Positions 53,225 to 61,979 of a DNA stretch of 64,000 bases are shown piece by piece. The notes beneath the pieces were generated by a model. It worked only from the letters and a program-made list of their open reading frames with translations, had not been told where the DNA came from and did not search any database. Source of the stretch: Algoriphagus boseongensis (GTDB taxonomy: Bacteria > Bacteroidota > Bacteroidia > Cytophagales > Cyclobacteriaceae); assembly GCF_004362805.1 (NCBI RefSeq), contig NZ_SNYF01000005.1:665788-729787 (forward strand), read 5' to 3'. Made by a program: the position numbers and the translations under genes. Numbering within the stretch: the first letter of the stretch is position 1; every line of letters begins with the position of its first letter.

Positions 53225-54427
53225 ATGACTAGACGATTCTTCCTTTTTTTGATGATCATTTTCGCTTGGGTTTCATTTGATTCCAAGGGATTTCAGACGG
53301 ATGAAGGTCCAAACTTTTCAAATCATTCAGGCAAAATTCAAAATCAGGTCAATCTGGAACTTGATTCAAAAGAATTGAAAAACCTAAAAGCTGTCACCGG
53401 AAGAAAGACAAACCTGAATGCCAATCGAGTCCTGATCAATGAGGAAGAGGTAACTGCAGTGGATATTCATACCCGGGGACAAACCACTTTAAATTTCCCC
53501 AGAAAAAGCCTTAGCCTTGATTTGGAAAAGTCTTTAGAATTCGGTCAGGGCAGCAGGAAAGTCAAAATGAAGCATTTGATCCTGCTGAGTTTGGCTATGG
53601 ATAAATATTACGTCCGAAATCGCTTAGCCTTTGGAATGCTTCAGGAATTGGGAATGCTTGATTTCTTTTATTCCTACGCCAACCTTTCAGTTAATCAGGC
53701 TAGCCAAGGGATTTATTTCTTGGTGGAAAGGCCTCAGGATTGGGCGATTCAGGAAATAAAAAGTCCCATTGTCATAAGAAGGGGGTATGGTCATTCCATT
53801 GCTAAATCCAAAACCGAAAAAAATCTGAGCAAGGAGGATACGAAAAAATATGTAGAAGCATTCAAGCAGATTTACCATTCTTCGGCTATGCTATCGGGAG
53901 AAAGCCTTTATCAGCCTCTTTCTAAAATAATTGATCTGGAAAATTACATGACTTGGATGGCGGTTAATTTTCTTGTTAGAAATGGGGATTATGCGGATGA
54001 AGTCTTCTTTTACATAGATCCAAAAACAGGATTATTTAAGGTCATTCCCTGGGATTACGACGATATTTTTTCAGCGATTCCGCATGAGGGCAAAATGATG
54101 CAGTCAGTTTCCTCATCCAAATACATTTTTTCGAAAGAGGATGATCTAGACAAGAAAATAGCTGATGATCCTTATCTCTATTCGAAGTATTTGGAGATTT
54201 TAAAGGATGTTTCGGCCAGACTTTCTGATTCGGTTTTGAAGGAAATATTTGAGTCAACCTACGCTGAGCTCTATCCCTATTATTCAGATCCTGAAATTTT
54301 GGAGAATGTCAAATTTGACCTTTATCCGGATGCAAGTTTGGACAAACTCAAACAGGAATTGGCCAGTGACTTTTTGTTAATTCAGGGAGCTAGAAGATTG
54401 ATTTCTTTGGAACTAGGCCAGAATTAA
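53225..54427 (+). CDS. Exported CotH kinase family protein
   Basis: A 400-residue protein with a signal peptide (RRFFLFLMIIFAWVSF). The CotH fold is seen in RGQTTLNFPRKSLSLDLE, YVRNRLAFGMLQELG, GIYFLVERPQDWA, the catalytic-loop region NFLVRNGDYADEVFFY and the metal-binding IPWDYDDIF. CotH proteins are atypical kinases that phosphorylate secreted proteins (spore coat in Bacillus); here a periplasmic or surface target is implied. The frame opens at a TTG at 53156, but the ATG at 53225 starts the signal peptide. Downstream, only a weak 6-bp hairpin (54460-54473) with a short T run is visible. Confidence 0.85.
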   Translation: MTRRFFLFLMIIFAWVSFDSKGFQTDEGPNFSNHSGKIQNQVNLELDSKELKNLKAVTGRKTNLNANRVLINEEEVTAVDIHTRGQTTLNFPRKSLSLDLEKSLEFGQGSRKVKMKHLILLSLAMDKYYVRNRLAFGMLQELGMLDFFYSYANLSVNQASQGIYFLVERPQDWAIQEIKSPIVIRRGYGHSIAKSKTEKNLSKEDTKKYVEAFKQIYHSSAMLSGESLYQPLSKIIDLENYMTWMAVNFLVRNGDYADEVFFYIDPKTGLFKVIPWDYDDIFSAIPHEGKMMQSVSSSKYIFSKEDDLDKKIADDPYLYSKYLEILKDVSARLSDSVLKEIFESTYAELYPYYSDPEILENVKFDLYPDASLDKLKQELASDFLLIQGARRLISLELGQN

Positions 54428-54540
54428 GGATTTTAATTTCCACTGGTATTTGACCTAAACTGATTTTAATCAGCTTTTTAGTTGACCTTATTTCTGACTT
54501 TTTAGCCATAAGCTGACCAAATTAGAGTAGATTATAAGAT

Positions 54541-55314
54541 ATGGGACTCGAGAGGAAAATAGATCAGCCCTTTTTCAAAGAAGTAGGTGAAATTTCCCGA
54601 TTTACTGCTAGGTTTTTTCGAGAGGTGACCAAGCCAAAGCAAGAGTGGGATGAGTTCATCAATCAGTGCTATTGGATTGGGTATAAAGCTTTGACATTGG
54701 TATCAATCACTGCCTTTATTATGGGTTTGGTGCTCACCATTCAATCTAGGCCGACCTTGGTTGAATTTGGAGCCGCCGCTCTCTTGCCATCGATGGTTTC
54801 GGTTTCCCTAGTTCGGGAAATATCACCGGTAATCACTGCTTTAATTTGTGCAGGTAAAATAGGTTCTGGGATTGGGGCTGAATTGGGTTCCATGCGGGTC
54901 ACCGAGCAGATAGATGCTATGGAAGTCTCAGGGACCAATCCATTCAAATATTTGGTAGTAACCAGAGTTTTGGCTGCGACAGTCATGGTGCCGATCTTAT
55001 CCAGTTTGGCGATTGGCATTTCCCTTTATGGGGGATACTTGGGAACCAATATCCGGGGAGAAGTCAGTTGGACCTTATATGTATACCAAGCCTATGATGC
55101 TTTGAGTTATGGGGACTTTTTGCCCTCAATAATCAAGACAATCTTCTTTGGATTTGCCATCGGAATAGTAGGTTGTTACAAAGGATATACGTCTCAAAAA
55201 GGTACTGAAGGAGTAGGTCGCTCGGCTACTACAGCGGTAATCGTTGCTTCTCTTTTGGTTTTTATTCTGGATTTGATTGCAGTGCAAGTGGTGGATATTT
55301 TGGGATTAACCTAG
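54541..55314 (+). CDS. mlaE: MlaE family ABC transporter permease
   Basis: Inner-membrane permease of the Mla phospholipid transport system. The 257 residues include a cytoplasmic amphipathic start and about five to six helices; ALTLVSITAFIMGLVLTIQ, REISPVITALICAGKIGSGIGAELGSMRVTEQIDAMEVSGTNP and the GCYKGYTSQKGTEGVGRSATTAVI loop are diagnostic. It is the first gene of an E-F-D operon; the ATPase gene follows after 3 bases. Confidence 0.94.
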   Translation: MGLERKIDQPFFKEVGEISRFTARFFREVTKPKQEWDEFINQCYWIGYKALTLVSITAFIMGLVLTIQSRPTLVEFGAAALLPSMVSVSLVREISPVITALICAGKIGSGIGAELGSMRVTEQIDAMEVSGTNPFKYLVVTRVLAATVMVPILSSLAIGISLYGGYLGTNIRGEVSWTLYVYQAYDALSYGDFLPSIIKTIFFGFAIGIVGCYKGYTSQKGTEGVGRSATTAVIVASLLVFILDLIAVQVVDILGLT

Positions 55315-55317
55315 ACT

Positions 55318-56058
55318 ATGGAAAGCGAAGATCCCATTATCCAGGTAAGTAATTTGAATAAATCCTTTGGGGAGAATCATGTACTCAGGGATTTTACCTT
55401 AAGTCTTTCCAAAGGTGAGAATTTGGTAATTCTTGGAAAATCTGGTTCTGGAAAGTCGGTTTTGATCAAGTGTATTATTCGCCTGATAGAGCCAGATTCG
55501 GGTGAAATTATAGTTCTTGGTCAAGACATCAGTGATTTAGATCAGGATGAGATGGATCAGTTGAGAGCAAATGTTGGTTTCCTATTTCAAAGTAATGCCT
55601 TATACGATTCTATGACGGTTAGGCAAAATCTTGAATTTCCATTAAGGAGACACTGGACTAAGGAAGAAAGAGCTGAAAAGGCAGAATCAGCAGTAATTCA
55701 GGCCTTGGAAGATGTTGGATTGGGGCATACAATTGATATGATGCCCATTGAGCTTTCAGGAGGGATGAGAAAAAGGATAGCCCTAGCGAGGACATTAATC
55801 CTAAGGCCGAAAATCATCCTTTATGATGAACCTACTACGGGACTTGATCCAATTACAGCGAGAGAGATTAGCGATTTGATGAATAGTATTCAGAAAAAAT
55901 ACAATACGGCTGCTATTATCATTTCCCATGATTTGAACTGTATTCGCATGACGGGAAATAGAATCATCATGCTGATAGAGGGAAGAAATTACGCTGAAGG
56001 AACGATGGATGAGTTAATGAAAAATGAAGACCCTAAAGTCAAAGATTTCTTTGAATGA
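55318..56058 (+). CDS. mlaF: MlaF family ABC transporter ATP-binding protein
   Basis: A 246-residue cytoplasmic ATPase. Walker A GKSGSGKS, Q loop FLFQSNALYDSMTVRQN, signature ELSGGMRKRIALART, Walker B IILYDEPTTGLDP and H-loop ISHD are all intact. It drives lipid transfer together with the permease and the MCE protein. Its stop overlaps the next ATG in ATGA form. Confidence 0.95.
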   Translation: MESEDPIIQVSNLNKSFGENHVLRDFTLSLSKGENLVILGKSGSGKSVLIKCIIRLIEPDSGEIIVLGQDISDLDQDEMDQLRANVGFLFQSNALYDSMTVRQNLEFPLRRHWTKEERAEKAESAVIQALEDVGLGHTIDMMPIELSGGMRKRIALARTLILRPKIILYDEPTTGLDPITAREISDLMNSIQKKYNTAAIIISHDLNCIRMTGNRIIMLIEGRNYAEGTMDELMKNEDPKVKDFFE

Positions 56059-57041
56059 TTATGAAAAACGTAAGAAAAATAGCGGATGCAAAACTTGGGG
56101 CAGTTGTCATAGCAGGATTATTGTTTTTGGTGTTTTCCCTGTATATGATCGGTAGAAACCAAAATATTTTCGGAACCTCAATTCCTATCTATGTACATCT
56201 TAAGGATGTAAATGGCCTTCTTCCGGGTAATAATGTTCTTTTCAAAGGAATGAATGTAGGGACTGTTTCAGAAATAGAAATGGCCAATGATTCCATTATT
56301 GAAGTGGAGCTTTTGATCAAAAAATCCATGGCTACATACATTTTTAAAAATGCAAAGACAACGATTAATACGGATGGTTTGATTGGAAATAAGATCATTG
56401 AGATCCACCCTCAGGAAGGTCAATCTCAGCCCATAGAAGCTGATGATATAATTTATCCTTTGGAACAAATTGGTACAAAAGAGCTGATTAGCAGGCTCAA
56501 TGTTTCAGGGGATTATTTGGAAATGACTTTAAAAAACCTTGCGGATGTATCAGAAAAGTTAAATCAAAGTGAGGCTCTTTGGTTGACCTTATCTGACGAG
56601 AAAATAGGAGAAGAGCTCCGTAATGCGATTAAGTCTTTTACCCAAGCGGGGAATAATGCTTCTGCTTTAGCCAGAGAAGGGAAAGATTTACTTCAGGAAA
56701 TAAAAACCGGAGATGGACTAGCCTCAAGCTTGATTTCTGATAGCCTGATGGTTGATAATTTTCAAAATACCTTGGTTCAGCTGGACAAAACCACCGCGGA
56801 AGCAAAACAAGTAATGGAAGAATTAAAGGGGATGCTGGAGAATATTCAGCGTGGAGAAGGAACCGTTGGATTGATTTATCAGGATTCCCTTTTTAGAGCC
56901 ACCTTAATGGAGACGATGACCAATTTGGAATTGAGTACGGAAAACTTCAACGAGAACATGAAGGCACTTCGATCTAATTTTTTATTCAGAAAGTATTTTA
57001 AAAAGCAGGAAAAAGAAGAGAAAAAGAACCAAGAGAATTAG
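56055..57041 (+). CDS. mlaD: MlaD family MCE domain protein
   Basis: A 328-residue substrate-binding component. An N-terminal helix (LGAVVIAGLLFLVFSLYMIG) anchors it; the MCE domain covers about 35-115 (VHLKDVNGLLPGNNVLFKGMNVGTVSEIE, INTDGLIGNKIIEIHP); the rest is a long helical region with low-complexity coiled-coil character and a Lys/Glu tail (KQEKEEKKNQEN), longer than E. coli MlaD. The periplasmic MlaC and outer-membrane MlaA are not in the window. Start is ATG 56055 overlapping the mlaF stop; ATG 56061 is an alternative. Confidence 0.92.
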   Translation: MIMKNVRKIADAKLGAVVIAGLLFLVFSLYMIGRNQNIFGTSIPIYVHLKDVNGLLPGNNVLFKGMNVGTVSEIEMANDSIIEVELLIKKSMATYIFKNAKTTINTDGLIGNKIIEIHPQEGQSQPIEADDIIYPLEQIGTKELISRLNVSGDYLEMTLKNLADVSEKLNQSEALWLTLSDEKIGEELRNAIKSFTQAGNNASALAREGKDLLQEIKTGDGLASSLISDSLMVDNFQNTLVQLDKTTAEAKQVMEELKGMLENIQRGEGTVGLIYQDSLFRATLMETMTNLELSTENFNENMKALRSNFLFRKYFKKQEKEEKKNQEN

Positions 57042-57198
57042 AGCTTTTGATCTATCGGAATTCCGATTAATTATTAACTCTACCTTCAAATTTCCGCGAA
57101 TTGAAGGCTTTTGTCGGGCTTTATTTTTTCAAATGACTTGCTTTATCCTTGGGATTTCCCCTCAGATAAGGCCAAATAACCGCAATTGTAACATTCCA

Positions 57199-57258
57199 AT
57201 TGAATTGCGTTGAGTTTAGGGTTACATTTAAGCAAAGAGAACTTTACCTAACCCTAAA
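57199..57258 (+). promoter_or_regulatory. Promoter candidate bracketed by a 10-bp inverted repeat, upstream of tldD
   Basis: ATTG at 57199-57202 and TACATTTA at 57223-57230 (7 of 8 to TAnnTTTG) are 20 bases apart. TTTAGGGTTA at 57215-57224 and its exact complement TAACCCTAAA at 57249-57258 flank the expected start site near 57237, so the repeat could be an operator or a leader hairpin. Upstream, a second repeat pairs 57181-57187 with 57203-57209. Confidence 0.35.
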
Positions 57259-57270
57259 ACTAATTATCCA

Positions 57271-58914
57271 TTGAAAAGAAGAGACTTTATTCATCTTTCA
57301 GGGCTTGGTTTGGGGGCAATGATGATTCCAAGTCTGGTGAGTTACAGCAAGCCTGTGCCTGCTGAATACCTCATGACTCCAGGAATGGATGCTGCTTCCA
57401 AAAAAATCCTTGCTGATGTAGCCCTAAACACGACTAAATCACTTGGTGCAACCTACACCGATGTGAGAATCGGAAGATATCTCCAGCAATTCCTTTTTAC
57501 CCGGGAAAAGAATGTTCAAGGAATCACCAACGCCGAATCTTTTGGTGTGGGTATTCGGGTGATTGCAAATGGAACTTGGGGATTTTCTGCCACATCTGAT
57601 GTAACCCCTGACGGGATAAAAAAATGTGCAGAAACCGCTGTGGCCATTGCCAAGGCAAATTCAAAGCTTCAAAAAGAACCGGTAGTTTTGGCTCCTGTTC
57701 AATCCTTTGGAGAAGTAAGCTGGAAAACTCCTATTCAGAAGAATGCAATGGAAGTTCCCGTAAAAGACAAGATCGATTTACTGCTTTCTGTAAATGATGC
57801 TGCCCTTCAAAATGGAGCCGCTTTTGTCAATTCTGCCTTATTTATGGTCAATGAGCAAAAGTATTTTGCTTCTACTGATGGATCATACATTGATCAGGAT
57901 ATCCATAGAATCTGGCCAAACTTTACTGTAACCGCGGTAAATAGACAGGAAGGATTATTCCGTTCCAGACAGGCACTTTCTGCTCCTATGGGTATGGGCT
58001 ATGAATATTTGGATGGCATAACATCAGAAAAATTCATGAATCCTGCAGGATTTAATAGCTACAGAAATAGCTATGATATGGTGGAGGATGCCGTTGCCGC
58101 AGCGAACCATGCCAAAGAAAAATTGACTGCAAAATCTGTTGTTCCTGGGAAATACGACTTGATGCTAGATCCAGACCATTTGGGATTGACCATTCACGAA
58201 TCAGTGGGGCACCCATTGGAATTGGACAGAGTCCTAGGCTATGAAGCCAACTATGCGGGTACCAGCTTTGCTACCTTGGATAAGTGGGAGACCAAAAGCT
58301 TCAAGTACGGATCAGACAAAGTCAATATCGTTGCCGACAAAGTTCAGCCTCATTCTCTTGGTAATGTAGGTTGGGACGATGAAGGAGTGAAAGCCAAAGA
58401 ATGGGATTTGATTAAAAATGGTGTCTTGGTTAACTACCAGGCAATCCGAGATCAGGCGAAAATCATCGGAGAAAAGGAATCTCATGGATGCTGCTTTGCT
58501 GATAACTGGAGTTCAGTTCAATTCCAAAGAATGCCAAACGTTTCCTTGAAGCCGGGAACTGAAAAAATGAGTCCTCATGATATGATTAAGAATATCGAAA
58601 AGGGAATCTACATTTTGGGAAGAGGATCTTATTCCATTGACCAGCAGCGTTACAATTTCCAGTTTGGTGGACAAGTTTTCTACGAAATCAAAAACGGTGA
58701 AATAGCCGGAATGCTAGAAGATGTGGCTTACCAGTCTAATACCCAGGAATTCTGGAATAGCTGTTCTGCAGTTTGCGATAAAGATGATTATCGATTGTTC
58801 GGATCTTTCTTTGACGGAAAAGGACAGCCTTCTCAGGTTTCCGCTGTGTCTCACGGTAGTGCTACTACCCGTTTTGACGGAGTGAATGTAATCAATACCG
58901 GTAGAACCATTTAA
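57271..58914 (+). CDS. TldD-like metalloprotease with Tat-type N-terminus
   Basis: A 547-residue TldD/PmbA family protein. The zinc motif HESVGH (His309, Glu310, His314) identifies it as the catalytic TldD-type subunit. It also has GCCFADNWSSVQFQRMPNVSL and IGRGSYSIDQQRYNFQFGGQVFYEI-type C-terminal features. Unlike E. coli TldD, it begins with KRRDFIHLSGLGLGAMMIPSL, a twin-arginine-like signal, implying export. The start is a TTG at 57271, the only plausible one because the Tat-like segment follows at once. The partner subunit gene follows after 14 bases. Confidence 0.87.
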   Translation: MKRRDFIHLSGLGLGAMMIPSLVSYSKPVPAEYLMTPGMDAASKKILADVALNTTKSLGATYTDVRIGRYLQQFLFTREKNVQGITNAESFGVGIRVIANGTWGFSATSDVTPDGIKKCAETAVAIAKANSKLQKEPVVLAPVQSFGEVSWKTPIQKNAMEVPVKDKIDLLLSVNDAALQNGAAFVNSALFMVNEQKYFASTDGSYIDQDIHRIWPNFTVTAVNRQEGLFRSRQALSAPMGMGYEYLDGITSEKFMNPAGFNSYRNSYDMVEDAVAAANHAKEKLTAKSVVPGKYDLMLDPDHLGLTIHESVGHPLELDRVLGYEANYAGTSFATLDKWETKSFKYGSDKVNIVADKVQPHSLGNVGWDDEGVKAKEWDLIKNGVLVNYQAIRDQAKIIGEKESHGCCFADNWSSVQFQRMPNVSLKPGTEKMSPHDMIKNIEKGIYILGRGSYSIDQQRYNFQFGGQVFYEIKNGEIAGMLEDVAYQSNTQEFWNSCSAVCDKDDYRLFGSFFDGKGQPSQVSAVSHGSATTRFDGVNVINTGRTI

Positions 58915-58928
58915 ACTGAATCAACATC

Positions 58929-60245
58929 ATGGCTATACTAACTCAAGAAGAAGCAAAAGCAATTATTGATAAGGTGCTTTCCTTTGCTAAAGCGGATGAA
59001 ACCGAGGTTTCAATTAGTGGAGGTAGAACCGGAAACATCCGATATGCAAGAAATACAGTAAATACCAGTGGGGAAACCAATGAGATTTCCTTGAATATCA
59101 CTTCGGTATATGGCAAAAGATCTGGAACTACCAGCATCAACGAACTAGACGATGAGTCTCTGAAAAAGGCAGTTGCCAGAGCGGAAGAGATCGCCAAATT
59201 GGCTCCTGAGAATCCAGAATATATGCCAATGCTAGGTCCTCAGAAATATGCTGATTCCAAAACCTTCGCAAAAGCTACAGACGCAATCAACCCTGATTAC
59301 CGTGCTCAGGTAGCTTTTGACAGTATCCAGCCTTGCGCAGATAATAATCTGACTGCTGCTGGTTATTTGGAGGACTTCACAGGATTTGTAGCTACTGGTA
59401 ACAGTAAGGGCCTTTTTGGATACAACCAATCTACTTCCGTTGATTTCACCGTTACAGTAAGGACTGCTGACGGAACTGGTTCTGGATATGCTGGAAGAGA
59501 TTTCAATGATGCTGGACTTTTGAAAGCTGGTCCTGTGACCAATGTAGCTGTTCAAAAAGCCAAGGCATCAGTTAATGCTCAAGCAATTGAACCGGGAAAA
59601 TATACCGTAATCCTAGAGCCAATGGCTGCAAATGATTTACTTCGTTTGCTGACTTTTGGCATGGATGCAAGAAATGCGGATGAAGGCAGAAGCTTCCTGA
59701 GCAAAAAGGGCGGAGGAACCAAACTGGGAGAAAAGCTATTCGACGAGCGAGTTACTTTCTACTCTGATCCAACCCATCCAGATATTCCTTCTGCACCTTG
59801 GTCTGGTGAGGGTCTTCCTTTGGAAAAAACCACCTGGGTAGAAAATGGAGTGGTGAAAAATATGTTCTATTCCCGATACTGGGCAGAAAAGCAAGGTGTG
59901 CAACCTGTTCCTCGTCCTCAGGGAATAATTTTCGAGGGAGGAGACCAATCCTTGGCAGATATGATCAGAAATACCGAAAGAGGAATTTTGGTAACCCGTT
60001 TCTGGTATATCCGAGCTGTGGATCCTCAGACTTTGCTCTACACAGGACTAACCCGTGACGGCACTTTCTATATTGAAAATGGACAGATCAAGTTCCCGGT
60101 GAAAAACTTCCGATTCAATGAAAGCCCAATCATCATGTTAAATAACATTGAAGCAATGGGTAAACCAGAGCGAACCGGTGGAAATATGATTCCTCCGATG
60201 AAAATTAGGGATTTCACCTTCACGTCTTTGTCTGACGCTGTTTAA
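58929..60245 (+). CDS. TldE/PmbA-like metalloprotease partner
   Basis: A 438-residue TldD/PmbA family protein that lacks the HExxxH zinc motif, as expected for the TldE/PmbA half of the heterodimer. Matching elements are ISGGRTGNIRYARNTVNTSG near the start, LEPMAANDLLRLLTFGMDARNADEGRSF in the middle and FWYIRAVDPQTLLYTGLTRDG with INGQ-type strands near the end. Known TldD/TldE complexes degrade unfolded peptides and mature some ribosomally made peptides. No signal peptide is visible, in contrast to its exported-looking partner. Confidence 0.9.
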   Translation: MAILTQEEAKAIIDKVLSFAKADETEVSISGGRTGNIRYARNTVNTSGETNEISLNITSVYGKRSGTTSINELDDESLKKAVARAEEIAKLAPENPEYMPMLGPQKYADSKTFAKATDAINPDYRAQVAFDSIQPCADNNLTAAGYLEDFTGFVATGNSKGLFGYNQSTSVDFTVTVRTADGTGSGYAGRDFNDAGLLKAGPVTNVAVQKAKASVNAQAIEPGKYTVILEPMAANDLLRLLTFGMDARNADEGRSFLSKKGGGTKLGEKLFDERVTFYSDPTHPDIPSAPWSGEGLPLEKTTWVENGVVKNMFYSRYWAEKQGVQPVPRPQGIIFEGGDQSLADMIRNTERGILVTRFWYIRAVDPQTLLYTGLTRDGTFYIENGQIKFPVKNFRFNESPIIMLNNIEAMGKPERTGGNMIPPMKIRDFTFTSLSDAV

Positions 60246-60246
60246 T

Positions 60247-60377
60247 CAGTAGACAGTTTGCAGTGGTCAGTTGTCAGTTTTCCGGCAACTGACCACTTTT
60301 ACTGCTTAATGACTACTGCTCATTGTCAACTGAATCGAATGCACACTGCCAACTGGAAACTGCCGACTGGTAACTTC
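60247..60377. repeat. Phased heptamer repeat element: (CAGTNNN)5 then (ACTGNNN)n inverted
   Basis: CAGT occurs at 60247, 60254, 60261, 60268 and 60275, exactly every 7 bases. After a short junction the reverse complement ACTG appears, at 60288 and, exactly phased again, at 60345, 60352, 60359, 60366 (then ACTT at 60373). Arms 60262-60273 and 60286-60297 form a perfect 12-bp inverted repeat. It starts two bases after the tldE stop and runs into the 5' end of the DUF4159 gene. I saw no other copy in the window. Confidence 0.75.
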
Positions 60378-60980
60378 TTTTTCACAAGAATCAAATACAA
60401 CTCAGGCAATTGGGATACGGATCAGCGAATGCCTTCCAATCTTCTCCATAGCTTGGTGGAGTATACTACGATTCCTGTCGATGAAAAAGAGCGGGTGGTT
60501 GAATTGAGCAGTGAGGAAATCTACAAAAGTCCCTTTTGTTACCTCAGTGGGCATAAGTTGGTAGAATTTTCCCAGCAGGAAAGGAAGATTTTCAAAACCT
60601 ATGTAGAGCAAGGGGGATTTGTCTTTGTGGATGATTGTAATCACGACATTGACGGCCTTTTTGCAAAATCCTTCGAGGAAGAAATGGCTCGAACTTTCGG
60701 TTCGAATGCCTTACAAAAAATTCCAAACGACCATTACCTCTACCGCTGCTTTTTCAATTTTGAAGATGGACCTCCAGCCACTTCATTTGAATTAAATGGC
60801 TGGGGAGATGATTTGGTGCATGATTATTTGAAAGCTATTCAAATCAATGGACGAATCGGGGTTTTGTACAGCAACAAAGATTACGGCTGCGAATGGGACT
60901 ACGACTTCAGAAACAAACGCTTTCTGAAAATTGACAATACACGATTTGGGGTGAATATTATCGTTTATGCCTTAACCTAA
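60339..60980 (+). CDS. DUF4159 domain protein
   Basis: A cytoplasmic protein with a class I glutamine-amidotransferase-like fold by family description; biochemical role unknown. The conserved core starts at FFFTRIKYNSGNW (about 60375) and includes SPFCYLSGHKL, GGFVFVDDCNHDID and VLYSNKDYGCEWDYD. It is the first gene before MoxR, DUF58 and BatA-like genes, the usual context. The start is unclear: the frame is open to a TTG at 60258, with ATGs at 60309 and 60339. All of these, and the residues before the core, lie in the heptamer repeat, so the native start seems to have been displaced; 60339 (213 residues) is my best guess. Confidence 0.8.
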   Translation: MHTANWKLPTGNFFFTRIKYNSGNWDTDQRMPSNLLHSLVEYTTIPVDEKERVVELSSEEIYKSPFCYLSGHKLVEFSQQERKIFKTYVEQGGFVFVDDCNHDIDGLFAKSFEEEMARTFGSNALQKIPNDHYLYRCFFNFEDGPPATSFELNGWGDDLVHDYLKAIQINGRIGVLYSNKDYGCEWDYDFRNKRFLKIDNTRFGVNIIVYALT

Positions 60981-60986
60981 ACCAAC

Positions 60987-61979
60987 TTGGAAACGGATTT
61001 GAACTATTACAAGCAGCTGGTTGATAAACTTCCACTGCTGAAAAAAGAGATTGGAAAAGTCATTGTCGGCCAGGAGGAAGTTCTGGACGAAGTGATTATC
61101 ACCCTTTTGGCTGGAGGGCATTGCCTTCTGGAAGGTGTTCCAGGTTTGGCAAAAACCCTGATGGTAAAAACTCTTTCAGAGGTGATGGAATTGAGCTTTA
61201 AGCGAATTCAATTTACCCCTGATTTGATGCCAGGTGACATTGTGGGTACGGAGGTTTTGGAAGAGGACCATAGTACCGGAAAGAAGTTTTTTCAATTTAA
61301 CAGGGGTCCAGTTTTCGCCAACATGGTTTTGGCGGATGAAATCAACCGAACCCCTCCCAAAACCCAAGCCGCACTTTTGGAAGCCATGCAGGAAAAAATG
61401 GTCACCTACGGAGGGAAAGATTACCGACTTCCAGATCCGTTTTTGATTATTGCTACGCAAAATCCAATCGAGCAAAGTGGCACTTATCCGCTTCCAGAAG
61501 CTCAATTGGATAGATTTCTTTTGTACATCAAACTGGGATATCCTTCTGAAAAAGAGGAATTGGAAGTTTTGGAAAGAACTACAGGAACCTATCAAGAAAG
61601 ACCGGAGAAAGTCCTCAGTGGAGAAGAAGTCAAGGACTTGCAAAAACTCACACGAGAGGTTCATTTGGATTCTTCCTTGTTAGCGTATATCACCAGACTC
61701 ATTCGCGCTACAAGGCTTGAAAATACGTCTATCCCAGAGGTAAAAAATTATGTGGAATGGGGGGCTGGAACTCGAGCTGGGCAAGCATTAGTACTTTGCT
61801 CCAAGGCTAGAGCGATTCTGAAAGGTCGGTTTTCAGTAATTCCCGAAGACATTCAGCATTTGATTTACCCGGTGCTGAGGCACAGAATTTCACTTCATTT
61901 CCGTGCTGAAGCCGAGCAATTAGATACAGACTTCATTATTTCAAAGATTCTAGATCAGACCCCGGTTCATGCCAAGTAA
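60987..61979 (+). CDS. MoxR family AAA+ ATPase
   Basis: A 330-residue chaperone-type AAA+ protein. Walker A is EGVPGLAKTLMVK, Walker B NMVLADEINR, and sensor regions IIATQNPIEQSGTYPLPEAQLDRF and GAGTRAGQAL follow. MoxR proteins act with DUF58/von Willebrand proteins to mature or assemble membrane complexes. The start is a TTG at 60987 six bases after the DUF4159 stop; no nearby ATG exists. Its end overlaps the DUF58 gene by 11 bases. Confidence 0.93.
   Translation: METDLNYYKQLVDKLPLLKKEIGKVIVGQEEVLDEVIITLLAGGHCLLEGVPGLAKTLMVKTLSEVMELSFKRIQFTPDLMPGDIVGTEVLEEDHSTGKKFFQFNRGPVFANMVLADEINRTPPKTQAALLEAMQEKMVTYGGKDYRLPDPFLIIATQNPIEQSGTYPLPEAQLDRFLLYIKLGYPSEKEELEVLERTTGTYQERPEKVLSGEEVKDLQKLTREVHLDSSLLAYITRLIRATRLENTSIPEVKNYVEWGAGTRAGQALVLCSKARAILKGRFSVIPEDIQHLIYPVLRHRISLHFRAEAEQLDTDFIISKILDQTPVHAK

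Noticed and set aside
57083..57107. Possible terminator of the mlaEFD operon
   Set aside because: A 7-bp stem with an 11-base loop followed by an interrupted T tract; not convincing on its own.
60262..60300. The 12-bp inverted repeat as an intrinsic terminator of tldE
   Set aside because: The loop is 12 bases and the T run only four; the phased heptamers explain the symmetry better, although some termination there is possible.
60247..60377. Possible CRISPR array
   Set aside because: Units are 7 bases with a 4-base constant part and no 25-40 base repeat/spacer alternation; no cas genes nearby.
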